Positions 1 to 7,436 of a DNA stretch of 12,136 bases are shown one piece after another; the stretch's first letter is position 1, and the number at the start of each line of letters is the position of its first letter. This DNA is from Butyrivibrio sp. (GTDB lineage: Bacteria > Bacillota_A > Clostridia > Lachnospirales > Lachnospiraceae), in the NCBI RefSeq assembly GCF_024699075.1, contig NZ_JAILQF010000244.1:1-12136 (forward strand). The letters are read 5' to 3'. A program made the position numbers and the translations under genes. Below the pieces are notes generated by a model. That model saw only the letters and a list, made by a program, of their open reading frames with translations. It made no database searches and had not been told where the DNA came from.

Positions 1-8
1 TATATTAA

Positions 9-37
9 ATTATAATAAGCACATTCGTTAGCATCTA
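9..37 (-). promoter_or_regulatory. Possible leftward promoter
   Basis: Read on the minus strand there is a perfect TATAAT (positions 14 to 9) with TAGATG (37 to 32) placed 17 bases upstream as a poor -35. A perfect TTGACA lies further upstream at 57-52 but has no good -10 at normal spacing. This would serve a gene beyond the left edge, after the terminator at 105-173 has ended the kinase operon. The 1-104 stretch shows no coding sequence. AT-rich DNA makes chance matches easy. Confidence 0.25.
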
Positions 38-104
38 TTGTTTGGTAAACCTGTCAAAATGTTATATGTGAGCACAAAGTGGTATCATGCAGTCTGCTGA
101 GTAC

Positions 105-173
105 AAAAAAGATGCCCCTGATATAATCCTCGTGCGTTATCCGTACGAGGATTATATCAGGGGCATCTTTTTT
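105..173. terminator. Long bidirectional terminator hairpin
   Basis: Bases 105-136 pair with 142-173 over 32 positions, with a single G-T wobble and a 5-base loop (TTATC, 137-141). The arm begins AAAAAAGATGCCCC and the complementary arm ends GGGGCATCTTTTTT, so a U-tract follows the stem in either direction. It begins 4 bases beyond the stop of the minus-strand ROK kinase and so ends that operon. It could also stop plus-strand transcription coming from the left. The roughly 26-bp stem inside the A/T tails is much longer than a usual intrinsic terminator. Confidence 0.9.
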
Positions 174-177
174 CCTA

Positions 178-1047
178 TCAGCATACTGCGTCGATTGCAA
201 GCTTCACTGCTCCCATTATTCCCTGGTCGTCGTTAAGGCTGGCTGGGACAATGTAATTGTCGATGTCTGCAAGTTCTTTGGTTATAACATATCCGTTTAA
301 CTGCTCTAATACTTTTTTCCTTATAAGTGGGAAGAGCTGCTCCTGGTGCATTACTCCTCCGCCAAGGATTATGATCTGAGGGCTGAGTGTCAGGATATAA
401 GAGCTAAGTGCCTGAGCTATATAGGTGCTTTCAAGGTCCCAGACTTTATCGTCATCTGCAAGTTCTACAGCCTTTTTGCCCCATCTTTCTTCAATAGCAG
501 GGCCTGCTGCCATTCCTTCAAAACAGTTGCCGTGGTATGGGCATTTGCCTTTATAGGTGTCGCCCTCTACTACTGCCATCTTGATATGGCCAAGCTCAGG
601 ATGGAGCATTCCATGAAGAAGTCTTCCGTTAGTCATTACTCCGCCGCCAATTCCTGTTCCTATTGTAAGATAGAGTGCATCAGTCTTTCCTTTGGCACAT
701 CCCCAGGTTATCTCTCCAAGGAGGGATCCGTTAACATCTGTATCAAATCCAACCGGCACTCCAAGCTCTTTTTCAAAAGCACCTACTATGTCATAATTCT
801 TCCAGGCAAGTTTTGGTGTCGAAGTAATATATCCATAGGTTTTTGAATTCTTATCAAGATCAATAGGGCCAAAGCATGCTATGCCAAGTGCCTTGATATC
901 TTTGCCTTTAAAATACTCTATCATCTGCGGCATGGTTTCTTCCGGAGTCTTTGTAGGAATCTGCATCCTGTCAAGGATCTCTCCGTTTTCATTACCAATA
1001 ACGCATATCATTTTAGTTCCGCCCGCTTCTATACCGCCATAAATCAT
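178..1047 (-). CDS. ROK family sugar kinase, probable fructokinase
   Basis: This 289-residue cytoplasmic protein probably phosphorylates a hexose with ATP. What is seen: an N-terminal phosphate-binding EAGGTK (7-12), DTDVNG (102-107) with the presumed catalytic base D104, the nucleotide-binding loop GTGIGGG (131-136 region), and the ROK zinc site formed by ELGH (H154) plus CPYHGNC (C169, H172, C175). The length and the EAGGTK/DTDVNG pair resemble the Bacillus YdhR/GmuE fructokinase group more than glucokinases, but substrate cannot be read from sequence; mannose or another hexose is possible. The start is supported by AAGGAG about 9 bases upstream. It is the last gene of a three-gene minus-strand operon, 22 bases after the lipoprotein-like gene and directly before the 105-173 terminator. 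Confidence 0.87.
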   Translation of the reverse strand: MIYGGIEAGGTKMICVIGNENGEILDRMQIPTKTPEETMPQMIEYFKGKDIKALGIACFGPIDLDKNSKTYGYITSTPKLAWKNYDIVGAFEKELGVPVGFDTDVNGSLLGEITWGCAKGKTDALYLTIGTGIGGGVMTNGRLLHGMLHPELGHIKMAVVEGDTYKGKCPYHGNCFEGMAAGPAIEERWGKKAVELADDDKVWDLESTYIAQALSSYILTLSPQIIILGGGVMHQEQLFPLIRKKVLEQLNGYVITKELADIDNYIVPASLNDDQGIMGAVKLAIDAVC

Positions 1048-1069
1048 ATCAAGTTACTCCTTCCCATTT

Positions 1070-2500
1070 CTAATCTTTTGTAACGTCTATCCCAAAATAT
1101 GTACATATCTGCGCAAGTCTTGTTCCTGACTCTGCAGATACCATTACTATGTTACCACTTGTATCATAAGCAATCACTATATATCTTGAATTCATCTGGA
1201 ATACGCAAGGATTTGGTCCTTGTATTCCATAAGCTTTGAGCATTTCTTCATAAGTTGCCTGAACATATCTTGGCTCTACAAAAGCATGGCTCATGGTCGT
1301 ACCATCCATGAAATCACCGCCAACTATATTTCCACCTTCGACTGTTTCTGACACATCATCGATTATTCCAAAATATGAAGCCACTGCCCTGTACTTTTCC
1401 ATAGAAAGATCCATTACGCCTTCCACAGGAATCTGGGGCTCTTCACCGTAAGTTATCTCATCATAAGCACTGCTGTCAGCATTATAGACAAGTCCAAATC
1501 TCGATGATATGCTGCTGCATTCATCTGCATCATCTGTATATATTACAAGTACAGCATCTTCATCATGCATAGCCGCATAATACCTTGCATAGCCCTGGGA
1601 ATCCGGAACTCTCATAACTACAGGATTAGGAACCTTATCATAGCCTGTAGACTCCAGCTCCTGTTTATAAAACCCATCTGTAAGAGTTATATCTTCCAAA
1701 AGAGTAAATCGCATCTCTGCTACGCTTCCTGGTTTTGAATAAATAGTAGTAAGATACCCGTCACCAGAGTTTTCACTTATCTGAGTATATCCATATTCTT
1801 CTGCAACGCCGGCAACTGCTTCCGGTGTCAGAAGACTATCATCAAAGTTACTGTTATCCGATCCTTCATTTCCCACTGATGAGCTGTCATTTGATGCATT
1901 AAGTGCTTCAAGACCTTCCTGGGTATTGGCCATGGTTCCTGCATAATTGAGCATGTAGTTGCCAAGATCGTTAATCCTTTGAGAATGATCTGAAGTACTT
2001 ACAAGCTCTTTAAAAGAAATATTTATCTCGTCAAAGCCTTTAATATCTTCTGTGGTAAAGGTATCTAATATAGCATATATGTCGCTCCCACATAAATATC
2101 TTACTTCGCGAAAATACTCGTTTTGTCCATCTGATCCTGTAAATATGAGCCTGCCGTTTCCGGCATCATCAAAATTAAAAGATGTACTCGTAATATAGCC
2201 ATTCCTTGTCCATGTCATCATCTGGGATTCCAGAGCTTCAAAGTCAGAATCTTCAAGAAAAGATACTAGTATATCTTTTCCATCATTTTTGTTTTCTATA
2301 GTATATCTGCCTTTTTCATCAGCAGTGTCATCATAAATTGCATAGTTATCCCCACAGCTTATAACAATGACATTATCACCAAAGCTTATTTCTGCGCCGG
2401 ATCTTCCTATCCTCTTACAGGATATGCATGATAGTGCCATCATTATAAGTAAAAGATATGCTATATATTTTCGTCCATGTCGAGGTAATAATTTTTTCAC
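1070..2500 (-). CDS. Predicted lipoprotein with duplicated C-terminal domain
   Basis: I do not recognise a family for this 476-residue protein. It has a basic N-terminus, a hydrophobic segment (about 12-24) and two cysteines at 25 and 28 (LSCISC). This resembles a lipobox, though neither cysteine has the ideal LxGC context, so membrane anchoring is inferred. A Ser/Asn/Asp-rich linker (about 201-222) separates an N-terminal domain from a C-terminal half that looks like a tandem duplication: about 224-340 and 365-474. Matching landmarks are PEAVAGVAEEYGY against MEKYRAVASYFGI, a shared PNP (291-293 and 429-431), and a final FGL/FGI. Translation starts at GTG; its first bases overlap the TGA of the nucleoside hydrolase (GTGA), with AAGGAG 7 bases upstream, so the two are probably translationally coupled. 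A role on the cell surface near the nucleoside hydrolase is a guess from context. Confidence 0.75.
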   Translation of the reverse strand: MKKLLPRHGRKYIAYLLLIMMALSCISCKRIGRSGAEISFGDNVIVISCGDNYAIYDDTADEKGRYTIENKNDGKDILVSFLEDSDFEALESQMMTWTRNGYITSTSFNFDDAGNGRLIFTGSDGQNEYFREVRYLCGSDIYAILDTFTTEDIKGFDEINISFKELVSTSDHSQRINDLGNYMLNYAGTMANTQEGLEALNASNDSSSVGNEGSDNSNFDDSLLTPEAVAGVAEEYGYTQISENSGDGYLTTIYSKPGSVAEMRFTLLEDITLTDGFYKQELESTGYDKVPNPVVMRVPDSQGYARYYAAMHDEDAVLVIYTDDADECSSISSRFGLVYNADSSAYDEITYGEEPQIPVEGVMDLSMEKYRAVASYFGIIDDVSETVEGGNIVGGDFMDGTTMSHAFVEPRYVQATYEEMLKAYGIQGPNPCVFQMNSRYIVIAYDTSGNIVMVSAESGTRLAQICTYFGIDVTKD

Positions 2501-3732
2501 TGATGTCTCCTTAAATAATCTGCTTCAAGATATGAATCAAAGAGATTAGTATAAGTTGAAGAACTGTAAAGTTCGTATTTATTCTTGGTATAGGTGGCTT
2601 CAAGCATGTAAATACCTGTAATTGTATCACTCTTTGTCTGGGTCAAAACTCCGCCGTTATTATAATTAATTGTAAAGTTACATGGAATCGCTTCAAAATA
2701 GCCTCCGTACCCGGTATCCTGCGTTATGGCACAGTAGACTGCTGTTCCGTCACAGTTACCGTAGTTCTGGCCATCCTCAAGACCAAACTGGGCATAAGCT
2801 TTAGAAAGTATATCGCTATCATAGGTGTCAATCTTTGTAAGGTGGCCTCCACATCTTATAGCACCAAGTACATCCATGGTAAAGTACAAAGGAACAGGAC
2901 AATTTCTGGCAACATAATCTGTTGCAGCTATCCTGGTATCATCATAGGACAGGTTATAACATAATCCGTCATATTCTCCGCCCGCAACATAGATAGCATC
3001 AACCTTGTTTTTGACAAGCTCGTACCCTTCCGGATCTTTAAGAAGTTCTTTGATATTGGTAAGAAAACCCGTGGTTACAATCCTTATCTTACCGTTATGT
3101 GAAGACAGAACTTCCTTGTACATGTTTACAGCATTATCATATACAGGATGATCAGTTGTCTTATACTGCCATAAAACTCCCCAGTAATCACCATTACCGC
3201 CATATTCGTATGACACTGCTGCCTTGGCTACAGGTACATCTGTAAGACCAGCATAATCAAAAAGTCCTTCAGCAGCTTTAATATTATTACCTGATGGATT
3301 CTTGGAACAATAGGCAAATCCGATGATATCGCACAGTCCCTGATACTCAAGCTCCTGTGCTATACGAACTGCTGCAACATCATCGACATCTGTAGACATA
3401 TCGGCATCAATAATGATACCTACAGGCCCCGTGTTTGTCTGCTCCTTGGCAAGGTCATCCTGAATATTCTCAACAGATTCCTGAGCTTCTTCACGGGCTT
3501 TATTATCTTCCTGCTCTTCTTTTTCCTGAGCCTGTTGTATCTCTTCATCGGTCATACCACTATAATCTTCTTCGGGGCCGACTTCCTGCATTGCTTCATT
3601 TAGGGCGTCTTTAAATATATCCCTGTAATCTGACAAGGTATCCGAAGGTTGCCTTGCAGCAAGTACAGGAACTGCCACGCTATTTACTATTAAGATGAGA
3701 ATACAGAAAAAAGCAATCGCAGATTTTTTCAT
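2497..3732 (-). CDS. Secreted inosine-uridine-type nucleoside hydrolase
   Basis: The IUNH fold cleaves the N-glycosidic bond of nucleosides to give base and ribose, using calcium held by N-terminal aspartates. Using the start chosen here (411 aa), residues 1-26 form a signal peptide (MKKS, hydrophobic core, VLAA). An acidic Glu/Gln-rich, probably helical linker runs to about 100. The metal motif IIIDADMSTDVDD follows (D109, D111, D115, D117, D118), matching the DxDxxxDxDD variant found in divergent family members. A downstream CDGTAVYCAI may carry the late catalytic aspartate. The open frame extends 18 codons further up to a GTG at 3786, but that start lacks a ribosome binding site and would bury the signal peptide; GGAG lies just before the ATG at 3732. 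It heads the operon with the lipoprotein-like gene and the ROK kinase. Some relatives act on other ribosides, so substrate is uncertain. Confidence 0.82.
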   Translation of the reverse strand: MKKSAIAFFCILILIVNSVAVPVLAARQPSDTLSDYRDIFKDALNEAMQEVGPEEDYSGMTDEEIQQAQEKEEQEDNKAREEAQESVENIQDDLAKEQTNTGPVGIIIDADMSTDVDDVAAVRIAQELEYQGLCDIIGFAYCSKNPSGNNIKAAEGLFDYAGLTDVPVAKAAVSYEYGGNGDYWGVLWQYKTTDHPVYDNAVNMYKEVLSSHNGKIRIVTTGFLTNIKELLKDPEGYELVKNKVDAIYVAGGEYDGLCYNLSYDDTRIAATDYVARNCPVPLYFTMDVLGAIRCGGHLTKIDTYDSDILSKAYAQFGLEDGQNYGNCDGTAVYCAITQDTGYGGYFEAIPCNFTINYNNGGVLTQTKSDTITGIYMLEATYTKNKYELYSSSTYTNLFDSYLEADYLRRHQ

Positions 3733-3818
3733 ATATCTCCACAACTCGGCATCTGACCCAAATGCAACATACCGCCCCTCATACACCCATACATAAAACG
3801 ACTTACGTAAAATAAAAA

Positions 3819-3862
3819 GTCATAACAAGCATATACGTTATATCGTATATACCTATTATGAC
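3819..3862. promoter_or_regulatory. Symmetric nested dyad, candidate operator
   Basis: The arms GTCATAA (3819-3825) and TTATGAC (3856-3862) are perfect inverted repeats. Inside them ATATACG (3831-3837) and CGTATAT (3844-3850) are also perfect. The unpaired spacers are 5 bases on each side and the centre is 6 bases, so the whole 44-base element is symmetric about 3840.5. It lies 87-130 bases upstream of the nucleoside hydrolase ATG, where its promoter should be. It could be a two-half-site operator for a dimeric or tetrameric regulator, or an mRNA hairpin in the leader. No regulator gene is nearby. Confidence 0.45.
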
Positions 3863-3927
3863 ACATTTTTTCCAATATGTATTGCAGCGTTTTAGGCTAA
3901 TTCCCATCCCCATGCAATTGAATTATT

Positions 3928-4071
3928 CAGACTTCGCATTCCATAAACCAATTGTCTTATACCTTACGATTTTGATACCTTAGGCAGCCTATAAAGGATT
4001 TACATATTCTTTATAGCTGCCTAAGGGCTTCAAATCGTAAGGTATATCACATACTATCTATGCGAAGTCTG
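3928..4071. repeat. Nested inverted-repeat element, copy 1
   Basis: Three nested stems are seen: an outer 12-bp stem (3928-3939 with 4060-4071, CAGACTTCGCAT), a middle 14-bp stem (3959-3972 with 4032-4045, ATACCTTACGATTT), and an inner stem CCTTAGGCAGC (3978-3988 with 4016-4026) stacked on CTATAAAG/CTTTATAG, with a 12-base loop. It starts 8 bases past the stop of the minus-strand serine hydrolase. There is no U-tract after it, so it is not a standard terminator. A divergent relative occurs at 10541-10678. It may be a structured 3' or intergenic RNA, or a small non-coding mobile repeat. Confidence 0.7.
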
Positions 4072-4079
4072 CAAATAAG

Positions 4080-5579
4080 TTATTTCTTTACAGCTGTTCC
4101 TTCAAGGAATCCCTTAAAGTCTTCAAACCTTGCTTCTACTATCTTACGCATCTGAACTGATAGATTTTCTTCTGAAATATTAAGTGTTATATGAATAGAA
4201 CCCACATCTTCCCCAACAAGGCATATCTCTATGTACAAGGTATCAGTCCCTGTCCATTTAGCCCTCGATACATAAGGAACTTCGCAGGATGTAATGCTTG
4301 GGCACTCCATTGTATGAGGATCTACAAGTGTAAGTTTTCCCTCAGCCTCATTATCAGGATCAAATAAGATAGTATAGTCTGTAACTCCCTTATCTGTCTC
4401 CTGCTTTATATTAAGGCAGCCTCTTGCACCAGCTACTTCATTTTGATCGTTGTAGCTTACATGAAACTCAGAAAAGCCTCCACAATTTTCCTGTATTTTA
4501 TAAGTATAGTCGAATTCAGATTTAAAAGGCTCTGTGCAAAGTGCCTTATCTATACTATTTTCATACTCACCAAATAAAGGTGCATGCTTAAGAAGTGCAT
4601 CATGTATTATATCAAGGAGAGGCTGATTTCCGCCCTTTACATTCTGAAGATCAGCAGTTGTCACTATCACAAGATCATACTGTGGATAGAATAGTACATA
4701 CTGCCCGCCAAGGCCATACATACAGAATCCGCCGCGAATACGCCAGAACTGATAACCATATCCCTGACGCTCATCGGTAACCTGCCCCGTCTGAATGTTC
4801 GGTGTCATAAAGCTTACGGCCTGCCTGATATAGTCTCTGAAAGACCTTATATCTTTTTCCTTATCACCTATGCAAAATGCAGTATCAAGCTCCTTCTTGT
4901 CATCTGCATCTTCCAAAAGCTCGTCCATTACAAATCTTCCGACATTAAGAATATCGTCCGGATAGCACATAAGGCCTGATCCGCCGATCTCATCGCCGAA
5001 AGGATCTTTTATAATATACGCGTCTTTGGAAAAAAGATATCTTGAAGGAATCTTCGTTCTAAGATAATCAAGTACTTCACAGCCTGAAAGCTTTCGCACA
5101 AGTGCCGCAAGCGTATGACTTGATGAAGTATCATAATTAAACAGCTTACCACTTCTATGAGAAGGAGCTGTAACAAAAAAGCTTTCAACCCAGTTAAGAT
5201 CAACATGAAACTTATAGGTCGTTGATGTATGACAGGTCTGCATGCTAAGCATATCCTGAATCGTCATATTTAAAAGATATGGATGAAAACCTTCCTTGGG
5301 TTCATATTCCGGGAAAAAATCTGTGATCTTATCACTAAGATCTAGCTTCCCCTCATCTATCAAAAAGCCTATAGCAAGTGATACAAAGCTTTTAGTAATA
5401 GAAAACATCCTGTGCATCTTGGATTTGCTGTATGGATAAGTGTACTCTTCGAATATCTTCTTTCCGTTTTGATCAGCCAGAAGACTATGAACGCTGTTAT
5501 TACCACCACTCATAAGACCTGACTTATTTATTTGATCCCAGATATCACTAATACACTCTTTCGCATCGAAAGAATTCAT
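4080..5579 (-). CDS. Serine hydrolase, beta-lactamase class C family
   Basis: This 499-residue protein has the class C beta-lactamase / penicillin-binding fold. The nucleophile motif SxxK is S60-I-T-K63, the second motif is Y149-D-T151 within FNYDTSSSH, and the third (KTG-like) position is taken by GLGGQ (289-293), as in esterase-type members. About 170 residues follow the catalytic domain as a beta-rich C-terminal extension with no motif I recognise. There is no signal peptide, so it is predicted to be cytoplasmic; this argues against antibiotic resistance and for an esterase or peptidase-like role. The ATG has TTGGAG about 10 bases upstream. The gene starts 32 bases after a two-transmembrane small protein, with which it probably forms an operon. 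Exact substrate is unknown. Confidence 0.82.
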   Translation of the reverse strand: MNSFDAKECISDIWDQINKSGLMSGGNNSVHSLLADQNGKKIFEEYTYPYSKSKMHRMFSITKSFVSLAIGFLIDEGKLDLSDKITDFFPEYEPKEGFHPYLLNMTIQDMLSMQTCHTSTTYKFHVDLNWVESFFVTAPSHRSGKLFNYDTSSSHTLAALVRKLSGCEVLDYLRTKIPSRYLFSKDAYIIKDPFGDEIGGSGLMCYPDDILNVGRFVMDELLEDADDKKELDTAFCIGDKEKDIRSFRDYIRQAVSFMTPNIQTGQVTDERQGYGYQFWRIRGGFCMYGLGGQYVLFYPQYDLVIVTTADLQNVKGGNQPLLDIIHDALLKHAPLFGEYENSIDKALCTEPFKSEFDYTYKIQENCGGFSEFHVSYNDQNEVAGARGCLNIKQETDKGVTDYTILFDPDNEAEGKLTLVDPHTMECPSITSCEVPYVSRAKWTGTDTLYIEICLVGEDVGSIHITLNISEENLSVQMRKIVEARFEDFKGFLEGTAVKK

Positions 5580-5611
5580 AACTTACTATCTCCAATTTAT
5601 ATTTTGGGTTT

Positions 5612-5809
5612 TTATACTGCAAGATAATGGTAGATTATATATCCTGCAAGAAGCCATGAAATAACTGCCATAAGTGCTCCCGACACTTTAAAATACTTGG
5701 TGCTCTTTTCCTGACCCTTTGAATTCCTGGCAACCTTATTGTTCATAAATGCCTGTGCCAGACCATAGAAACCTATAAGAAGCAAAACTATAACCTCGAT
5801 GTAATACAT
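5612..5809 (-). CDS. Small two-transmembrane protein
   Basis: I do not recognise this 65-residue protein. It has a hydrophobic segment at about 3-22, a basic hydrophilic loop (about 23-41, rich in Lys and Asn), and a second hydrophobic segment at about 42-63, so both termini are probably on the same side of the membrane. An upstream in-frame GTG at 5872 would give 86 residues, but it has no ribosome binding site. The ATG used here has AGGGG 8 bases upstream. It lies 32 bases ahead of the serine hydrolase on the same strand and diverges from the MATE transporter. A joint function with the hydrolase is only suggested by this arrangement. Confidence 0.65.
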   Translation of the reverse strand: MYYIEVIVLLLIGFYGLAQAFMNNKVARNSKGQEKSTKYFKVSGALMAVISWLLAGYIIYHYLAV

Positions 5810-5952
5810 ACCTTCGTCCCCTTTTTTTGCATTTTTAATAACTATAGCACCTATGCTTTTATAATGCACCACGTATCTGGGATTTTTTTAAGATGGCGGG
5901 TAGGAAAATTCTTTGTCATTAACACCTTATCGGCGCCATGATCTTTTTTATA

Positions 5953-5976
5953 AATAGTTAATACTTGGTTACTATT
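5953..5976. promoter_or_regulatory. Interrupted dyad at the MATE promoter
   Basis: AATAGT (5953-5958) and ACTATT (5971-5976) are perfect inverted repeats 12 bases apart. They overlap the place where the -35 of the MATE promoter is expected, just upstream of TATACT (5986-5991). A MarR- or TetR-type repressor site would look like this, but six-base arms in AT-rich DNA can occur by chance and no regulator gene is adjacent. Confidence 0.25.
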
Positions 5977-5991
5977 ATATTGTGCTATACT
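5965..5991 (+). promoter_or_regulatory. Candidate promoter of the MATE gene
   Basis: TATACT (5986-5991) matches the -10 consensus at five of six positions. The best -35 is TTGGTT (5965-5970) at a short 15-base spacing, so the -35 is weak. It lies 26 bases upstream of the MATE ATG, and AGGAGG (5999-6004) follows at once, so the mRNA leader would be short. Confidence 0.35.
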
Positions 5992-6016
5992 TTTATCCAG
6001 GAGGATCCAAAACAAC

Positions 6017-7366
6017 ATGGCTAGATCTAAAAATATTGATATGACCAAAGGACCAATCCTTAAGGAGCTGGTCCTTTTTGCATTACCTCTTCTACTTGGT
6101 AATGCCTTTCAGCAGCTTTATAACACTGTAGACAGCGTAATAGTTGGACAGTTTGTAGGTCCTGAATCACTTGCCGCTGTTACAAGTACAGCTGTAATAA
6201 TCAACACACTGGTAGGTCTTTTTGTAGGTTTTTCTACAGGATCATCAGTTATAATATCCCAGTTTTTCGGTGCTCAAAAGGCTGATATGTTAAGAAAATC
6301 AATCCACACAGCTCTTACAGCAACCTTCATAATGGGCATTGCCTTTATGATATTGGGTTACTTTATAACACCACCACTTATAGTTCTCATGAAAACAGAC
6401 GTATCTGTTATAGAACCTGCGACCACCTATCTTAGAATATACTTCCTTGGTATCCTTGGTCTTATGTTCTACAACATGACATCTGCAATATTAAGGGCTA
6501 TTGGCGATTCTGTAAGACCACTTATATTCCTCATAATCACAAGTGTTCTTAATATAATCCTTGACCTCTTATTTGTCATAGGATTTAAAATGGGTGTTTC
6601 CGGAGTTGCCTATGCAACAGTTATATCCCAGTTTGTATCTGCATTTATGGGTATGTATGTACTGCTTAAGACCAAGGAAAACTATGGCATTTCTTTTAAA
6701 GAAATGCATATAGATCCGGGGATTCTCAAAAAGATATTCTCTGTTGGTCTTCCTGCGGGACTTCAGATGGCAATAATCAGCTTTTCAAACATATTCGTTC
6801 AAAGCTATATTAATAGCTTTGGTGCTGCATCTACAGCCGGATGGGGAAGCTATGGAAGAATTGATGCTTTTGTAATGCTGCCCCTTCAGAGCATATCTCT
6901 TGCTAACACCACTTTCACAGGCCAGAATGCCGGTGCCAGAAATCCAGACAGAATCAAACAGGGAATTCGTATATCCCTACTACTTGCTGTCATTGTTACA
7001 ATAATTATCTGTGCGCTGGAATACGCAGCTGCGCCTTACATAATACGTCTTTTCACCAAAGATCAGGAAGTTATGAAATATGGAATCATATTTATAAGAT
7101 GCAACTGTATGTTTGATTTCTTCTGCTGCTTCAATCAGATTCACGCAGGCGTATTAAGAGGTATAGGCGATGCAACTGCACCTATGTTTATCATGATATT
7201 CAGCTTCGTAATATTCAGACAGATATACCTGTTCGTTATTACAAGGATCACCCCATCCATTTATCCTGTAAGCCTGTCGTTCCCTGTAGGCTGGATGATG
7301 TGCAGTTTACTGATGCTTATCTATTTCAGGTTAAGTCATTGGGAAAAGAAATTGGGAAGTGCATAA
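6017..7366 (+). CDS. MATE family multidrug/toxin efflux transporter
   Basis: This 449-residue polytopic membrane protein has about twelve hydrophobic segments in two related halves. The N-terminal half opens with a short cytoplasmic MTKGPILKELVLFALPLLLG and continues with QQLYNTVDSVIVGQFVG, a hallmark of MATE proteins. The second half restarts at about residue 235 with ILKKIFSVGLPAGLQM and later has NTTFTGQNAGA. MATE proteins expel cationic drugs or metabolites in exchange for sodium or protons; the substrate cannot be told here. Length is normal. A perfect AGGAGG (5999-6004) sits 12 bases ahead of the chosen ATG; a second ATG at 6041 is too far from it. The gene diverges from the small membrane protein and is followed by a 140-base gap with a separate promoter for the next gene, so it is probably transcribed alone. 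Confidence 0.9.
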   Translation: MARSKNIDMTKGPILKELVLFALPLLLGNAFQQLYNTVDSVIVGQFVGPESLAAVTSTAVIINTLVGLFVGFSTGSSVIISQFFGAQKADMLRKSIHTALTATFIMGIAFMILGYFITPPLIVLMKTDVSVIEPATTYLRIYFLGILGLMFYNMTSAILRAIGDSVRPLIFLIITSVLNIILDLLFVIGFKMGVSGVAYATVISQFVSAFMGMYVLLKTKENYGISFKEMHIDPGILKKIFSVGLPAGLQMAIISFSNIFVQSYINSFGAASTAGWGSYGRIDAFVMLPLQSISLANTTFTGQNAGARNPDRIKQGIRISLLLAVIVTIIICALEYAAAPYIIRLFTKDQEVMKYGIIFIRCNCMFDFFCCFNQIHAGVLRGIGDATAPMFIMIFSFVIFRQIYLFVITRITPSIYPVSLSFPVGWMMCSLLMLIYFRLSHWEKKLGSA

Positions 7367-7383
7367 CGATGCAGCAATAACCC

Positions 7384-7403
7384 CCATTATCTTTAGATGG
7401 TGG
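7384..7403 (+). other. Hairpin downstream of the MATE gene
   Basis: CCATTATCT (7384-7392) can pair with AGATGGTGG (7395-7403) in plus-strand RNA using two G-U pairs, which would be mismatches in the opposite strand. It lies 17 bases after the MATE stop. No U-tract follows, so it may only protect the 3' end; I do not call it an intrinsic terminator. Confidence 0.3.
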
Positions 7404-7436
7404 ACAGTTCACACAGTACAAGAATTTAATAATTTC

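Larger units (their letters stand above)
3733..4079. other. Gene-free stretch with two structured elements
   Basis: This 347-base stretch lies between the serine hydrolase stop and the nucleoside hydrolase start, both on the minus strand. I see no convincing ORF. It holds the leader of the nucleoside hydrolase operon, a symmetric nested dyad (3819-3862) and a nested inverted repeat (3928-4071), described separately. No clear sigma-A promoter with both boxes could be picked out, although an AT-rich TATAAC lies inside the dyad on the minus strand. Confidence 0.6.

Noticed and set aside
346..846. A 166-codon open frame on the plus strand inside the ROK kinase gene
   Set aside because: It lies wholly opposite a gene with intact ROK motifs, has no promoter or ribosome binding site, and its translation looks like no protein family.
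3733..3786. The longer nucleoside hydrolase frame starting at GTG 3786
   Set aside because: No ribosome binding site precedes that GTG, and the downstream ATG at 3732 has GGAG and gives a standard signal peptide start.
5810..5872. The 21-codon N-terminal extension of the small membrane protein
   Set aside because: It would start at a GTG without a ribosome binding site, while the internal ATG has AGGGG at a normal distance.
5890..5939. A hairpin AAGATGGCG/CGCCAT upstream of the MATE gene followed by CTTTTTT, resembling an attenuator
   Set aside because: Its loop is about 35 bases, the stem needs a bulge, and the likely MATE promoter lies downstream of it.
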